Source of the DNA: Bog-473 sp963743785
GTDB taxonomy: Bacteria; Actinomycetota; Acidimicrobiia; Acidimicrobiales; RAAP-2
Length of the DNA stretch: 64,000 bases
NCBI GenBank assembly: GCA_963743785.1
Contig: CAVURD010000024.1
Span: 1 to 64,000 of the forward strand
Reading direction: 5' to 3'
Shown one piece after another: positions 60,899 through 64,000 of this stretch (positions are counted from its first letter, which is position 1; every line of letters starts with the position of its first letter). The notes beneath the pieces were generated by a model. The model was not told the origin of the DNA. It saw only the letters and a list, made by a program, of their open reading frames with translations, and searched no databases. The translations under genes and the position numbers were made by a program.

Positions 60899-62101
60899 GT
60901 GGTCGCCACCCTGATCCGCCGGATTGGCGACTGGGATATCGCGGAGGAGTGTGCGCAGGATGCCTTCGCGTCGGCGCTGGAGCGATGGCCCAGAGACGGC
61001 ATCCCGCGTCAACCCGGCGCCTGGTTGACCACCGTGGCGCGGAATCGAGCCATGGATCGCCTCCGTCGCGCCGCGGTGGGAGCGGAGAAATTGGTGGAGG
61101 TGGCCCGGTTGGGAGCAGCCGATGAATCTGAAGTCGGCGGGAGTAACGATGCGCCGGACGATCAATTGAAGCTGATGTTCACATGTTGTCACCCGGCTCT
61201 GTCGCTCGAGGCCCAGGTGGCGCTGACTTTGCGCACCCTGGCCGGTATGACGACCACCGAGATAGCCCGAGCATTCTTAGTGTCCGAGCCGACCATGGCG
61301 CAACGCCTGGTGCGAGCCAAGAGGAAGATCCGACACGCCGGCATCCCGTTCCGGATACCTCCGGCCCACCAATTGGTGGATCGCACCGGGGCGGTGCTCT
61401 CCGTGCTTTACCTCCTCTTCAATGAGGGGTACTCGGCGTCGGCCGGGGCCGACCTCCTGCGCCAGGGGCTGTGTGGAGAGGCCATCCGCCTCACCCGCAC
61501 CCTGATCACCTTGATGCCCGACGAGCCCGAAGCGATGGGTCTCCTGGCCCTGATGTTGTTGCACCATGCCCGGCGGGACGGCCGGGTTGACGCCCACGGG
61601 GACTTGGTCCTCCTGAACGAGCAGGATCGATCACTGTGGGATGACGAGGCCATTGCCGCCGGTGACGACGTGCTCAACGCGGCCCTCCGTATGGGCCGTC
61701 CGGGTCCGTTCCAAATCCAGGCGGCCATTGCGGCCTGCCATGCTCAGGCGCCCCGGGCCAGCGAGACGGACTGGGCCGAGATCGCCGCGCTCTACGACCA
61801 ACTCCTGGTCATCATGCCTTCGCCGGTGGTGGAGCTCAATCGCGCCGTCGCGGTCTCGATGGTCGAGGGGCCCGAAGCTGGGCTGGAGCTTCTCTCGGCC
61901 ATCGACGCGGACGGCACCCTGGCTAGCTACTACCTTCTCTCTGCCACCAGAGCCGATCTGCTCCGCCGTCTGCAACGACCGCTCGACGCGGCTGACGCCT
62001 ATCGCCAGGCTCTGAGCTTGGTCACCACCGACGCCGAACGCCGCTTCCTGCAGCTCCGGATCGACGAGGTGACAGAGACCTCCGCGGTGGGCCCGGACTG
62101 A
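60899..62101 (+). CDS. ECF42-type RNA polymerase sigma factor
   Basis: At least 400 residues. Sigma region 2 is RIGDWDIAEECAQDAFASAL with PGAWLTTVARNRAMDRLRR. Region 4 is LRTLAGMTTTEIARAFLVSE and TMAQRLVRAKRKIRHA. The long C-terminal TPR-like extension is typical of ECF42. Region 2 homology continues upstream of GTG 60899 as AEVEVAVAKAFRDEWGRV with no ATG, GTG or TTG. The likely start is GTA at 60842, overlapping the DGPF stop, or CTG at 60833. It would drive a stress-type regulon with the DGPF partner; no anti-sigma gene is present. Confidence 0.88.
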   Translation: MVATLIRRIGDWDIAEECAQDAFASALERWPRDGIPRQPGAWLTTVARNRAMDRLRRAAVGAEKLVEVARLGAADESEVGGSNDAPDDQLKLMFTCCHPALSLEAQVALTLRTLAGMTTTEIARAFLVSEPTMAQRLVRAKRKIRHAGIPFRIPPAHQLVDRTGAVLSVLYLLFNEGYSASAGADLLRQGLCGEAIRLTRTLITLMPDEPEAMGLLALMLLHHARRDGRVDAHGDLVLLNEQDRSLWDDEAIAAGDDVLNAALRMGRPGPFQIQAAIAACHAQAPRASETDWAEIAALYDQLLVIMPSPVVELNRAVAVSMVEGPEAGLELLSAIDADGTLASYYLLSATRADLLRRLQRPLDAADAYRQALSLVTTDAERRFLQLRIDEVTETSAVGPD

Positions 62102-62119
62102 CTGAACCCTGACGCGGGT

Positions 62120-62140
62120 CCCAGGAGCTGCTCGCCTGGG
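62120..62140 (+). terminator. Weak stem-loop after the sigma gene
   Basis: CCCAGG (62120-62125) and CCTGGG (62135-62140) form a 6-bp stem with a 9-nt loop, followed by GGTTTCG. It may end the DGPF-sigma transcript. The 181-nt interval to the next start holds no gene. Confidence 0.35.
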
Positions 62141-62282
62141 GGTTTCGCGGTTGTGGGATCTATGCTCAGCGGCGCGGCGGCCTTTGACGGACGCCTGGTC
62201 GACGGAGAGCCCGCCGATTTCGACGGGACATTTGGCCTCGACAGCCCGCTGTCTGGCTCCCTACCGAAAGGACAGCCACACC

Positions 62283-63185
62283 ATGTTGCACGACAGGGTC
62301 GCCATCATCACCGGTGCAGGGCGCGGCATTGGGCGTGAGCACGCCCTTCTCTTCGCCTCACTCGGATCCAAAGTGGTGGTCAATGACCTCGGTGGAGCGA
62401 TCGACGGTTCCGGTGCTGATGTCTCCGCCGCCCAATCAGTGGTTGACGAGATCGCCGCTGTTGGCGGCCAGGCCGTGGCCAGCACCGACAGCGTCACGTC
62501 GTTCGAAGGGGCTAGGAACATTGTCGAGCTGGCCCTGGCTACGTTCGGTGACCTGCACGTCGTGGTCAATAACGCCGGGATCCTGCGCGATCGGATGCTC
62601 GTATCAATGAGCGAACAGGAATTCGACGACGTCATCTCGGTCCACCTGAAGGGCACGTTCAACATCACCCGCCACGCCGCCGAAGTCTGGAGGGAGCGAT
62701 CCAAGACGGGAGACATCGTGGACCGGGCCATTGTCAACACCAGTTCCGGCGCCGGGCTACACGGGAACGTGGGCCAGACCAACTACTCGGCCGCCAAGGC
62801 CGGCATCGCGGCCATGACGGTCGTCAACGCAATGGAGCTCAACCGCTACGGCGTACGGGCCAACTGCATCGCGCCGGTGGCCCGGACCCGACTCACCCTG
62901 CAGACCCCGGGTCTGAGTGATTCCATGAACAAACACGTCTTTGACCCTGAGAACATCTCGCCCCTGGTGGCCGTCCTCGCTTCGGAGACCTGTCCCTTCA
63001 ACGGCCAGGTCTTCAGCGTCTATGGCGGATCGGTGGGCATCTACGGGGGCTGGTCCATCGCTGAAGAGGTGTCGACCGATGACCGTTGGACACCGCAAAC
63101 CTTGGCCTCGGCCATGGACTCGCTGCCCCGGACCGTTGAGGTCAACAGCCAGATGACCGCACTGATCAAGGCGATGCAGGAGTAG
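62283..63185 (+). CDS. SDR oxidoreductase (3-hydroxyacyl-CoA dehydrogenase-like)
   Basis: 300 residues, intact. NAD-binding GAGRGIGREHALLFAS, NNAGILRDRML, catalytic TSSGAGLHGNVGQTNYSAAK (Ser, Tyr-x3-Lys) and the peroxisomal-MFE2-like NDLGGAIDGSGAD. It oxidises 3-hydroxyacyl-CoA. It is the same family as the broken gene at 649-1556 and serves as its template. The start ATG 62283 has AAAGGACAG upstream; the frame opening at 62151 is too long. A monooxygenase gene follows within 37 nt. Confidence 0.9.
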   Translation: MLHDRVAIITGAGRGIGREHALLFASLGSKVVVNDLGGAIDGSGADVSAAQSVVDEIAAVGGQAVASTDSVTSFEGARNIVELALATFGDLHVVVNNAGILRDRMLVSMSEQEFDDVISVHLKGTFNITRHAAEVWRERSKTGDIVDRAIVNTSSGAGLHGNVGQTNYSAAKAGIAAMTVVNAMELNRYGVRANCIAPVARTRLTLQTPGLSDSMNKHVFDPENISPLVAVLASETCPFNGQVFSVYGGSVGIYGGWSIAEEVSTDDRWTPQTLASAMDSLPRTVEVNSQMTALIKAMQE

Positions 63186-63221
63186 GCATCGCTATTGCTC
63201 GATTGCCGGTGCGCCCCTACC

Positions 63222-64000
63222 GTGGACCCGACGGACGAGCACGACAGGGTCGCAGGGCGCAGGGGAGGACCGACGCCAACCGGAGACGAATTGCAGCACA
63301 TGTTGGACGCGGTCGAGGTGCACCCACTGCTGTGCGCCGTGGCCCACCTGACCGGGGACTTCAGCCTGTTGCGCGCTGATCTGGCCCCCGACCAAGCCCA
63401 GATGCTGGTGCCGGGTCGAGGTCTGGGGCCAGAACAGGAAGCCGAGGCCCGCGCCCTCGCCGGCCAGGCGCTGCTCGAGCACGAAGCGTCAGGTGCACCT
63501 CCGCACGAGCTCAGTCCCGATGAGATCACTCGGATCTTCGACTTCCTCGTCGGCCCTTCCTCCACCCCGCAGTGGGGCGCCTTCCTGGTCGAAGAGTTGG
63601 CATTGCCGGGCACCGATCCCCGGGCCGCGAGTTGGCGAGCGCAAGAGATAGCTCCATCTCGGGACTTTCGCTGTGCCGTCATCGGCGCCGGCATCTCGGG
63701 CCTGGCAGCCGCCCATCGGCTCCGGCAGGCCGGCTTCACGGTCACTGTCTTTGAGAAGAACGACGACGTGGGTGGCACCTGGCTCCAAAACGTCTATCCC
63801 GGATGTCGGGTCGATGTGCCCAATCAGTTGTACAGCTTTTCCTTCGCTCAGAGTGACGCCTGGGTCGGGCGCTACTCGGCCCAGCCCGACCTCTTGGCCT
63901 ATCTACGGCGGGTGACGGAGGAATTGCGCTTGCACTCATGCATCCGCTTCTCGACCGAAGTGACCGAGGCCCGATATGAGGCAGGCACGCAGCGGTGGGT
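63222..64000 (+). CDS. FAD-dependent Baeyer-Villiger-type monooxygenase, partial
   Basis: The gene runs off the window end. After an N-terminal extension of about 150 residues comes the FAD Rossmann motif VIGAGISGLAAAHRLRQAGF (Gly at residue about 155), then FEKNDDVGGTWLQNVYPGCR and VPNQLYSFSFAQ. The N-terminal extension before the first Rossmann fold matches the 4-hydroxyacetophenone monooxygenase layout. It would insert O next to a ketone using NADPH and O2. GTG 63222 is assumed; ATG 63299 is possible. Its neighbour SDR could supply the ketone. Confidence 0.85.
   Translation, partial: MDPTDEHDRVAGRRGGPTPTGDELQHMLDAVEVHPLLCAVAHLTGDFSLLRADLAPDQAQMLVPGRGLGPEQEAEARALAGQALLEHEASGAPPHELSPDEITRIFDFLVGPSSTPQWGAFLVEELALPGTDPRAASWRAQEIAPSRDFRCAVIGAGISGLAAAHRLRQAGFTVTVFEKNDDVGGTWLQNVYPGCRVDVPNQLYSFSFAQSDAWVGRYSAQPDLLAYLRRVTEELRLHSCIRFSTEVTEARYEAGTQRW

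Overview
The window reads as chromosome of a high-GC actinobacterium, most plausibly an Acidimicrobiia-type lineage. Supporting signs are mycolic-actinobacteria-style lipid and CoA catabolism genes, MurT/GatD, GAF-ANTAR proteins, an ECF42-type sigma factor with a DGPF partner, a 6C-type small RNA, and many genes starting with GTG or ATG 5-9 nt after a TANNNT box (leaderless transcription). No phage, transposase, integrase or CRISPR array is visible. The only tRNA is tRNA-Val(CAC).

Layout. 1-7.7 kb: a minus-strand CoA-thioester catabolic operon (DUF2889, acyl-CoA dehydrogenase, thiolase-like protein with DUF35 partner, acyl-CoA synthetase, SDR, ferritin-like diiron protein). Its distal genes carry several frameshifts. 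7.7-18.3 kb: DUF1214 protein, sulfotransferase, HD protein, DUF222-HNH gene, TldE, an oxidoreductase-TldD fusion, GNAT, and LysR. 18.3-23 kb: a LysR-divergent 6C RNA with its own promoter and terminator, then thioesterase, HAD-PlsC, MurT and GatD (membrane-lipid and peptidoglycan amidation). 23-26.3 kb: small-membrane and secreted-protein genes. 26.4-33.7 kb: a compact lipid operon (acyl-CoA reductase-HAD fusion, alcohol dehydrogenase, LarA-like nickel-pincer enzyme, acyltransferase) divergent from a TetR gene with a palindromic operator. This is the best candidate for an undescribed system. 33.7-45 kb: a patchwork of secreted, DinB, VOC, GNAT and hypothetical genes with longer gaps, a pepsin-like protease flanked by two related small ORFs, and the tRNA. 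45-56 kb: ABC-type permease, LCP cell-wall ligase, lipoprotein, arylsulfatase, luciferase-like oxidoreductase. 56-64 kb: two GAF-ANTAR proteins, ArsR plus CDF metal exporter, TrmA-like methyltransferase, DGPF protein plus ECF42 sigma, SDR and a Baeyer-Villiger-type monooxygenase running off the end.

Two features recur. First, short G/C-rich tandem repeats sit at gene junctions and inside protein linkers, including a (CCCGGA)13 array. Second, single-base frameshifts, mostly in G/C runs, break at least five genes. The frameshifts could be sequencing error or decay; the sequence alone cannot say which.
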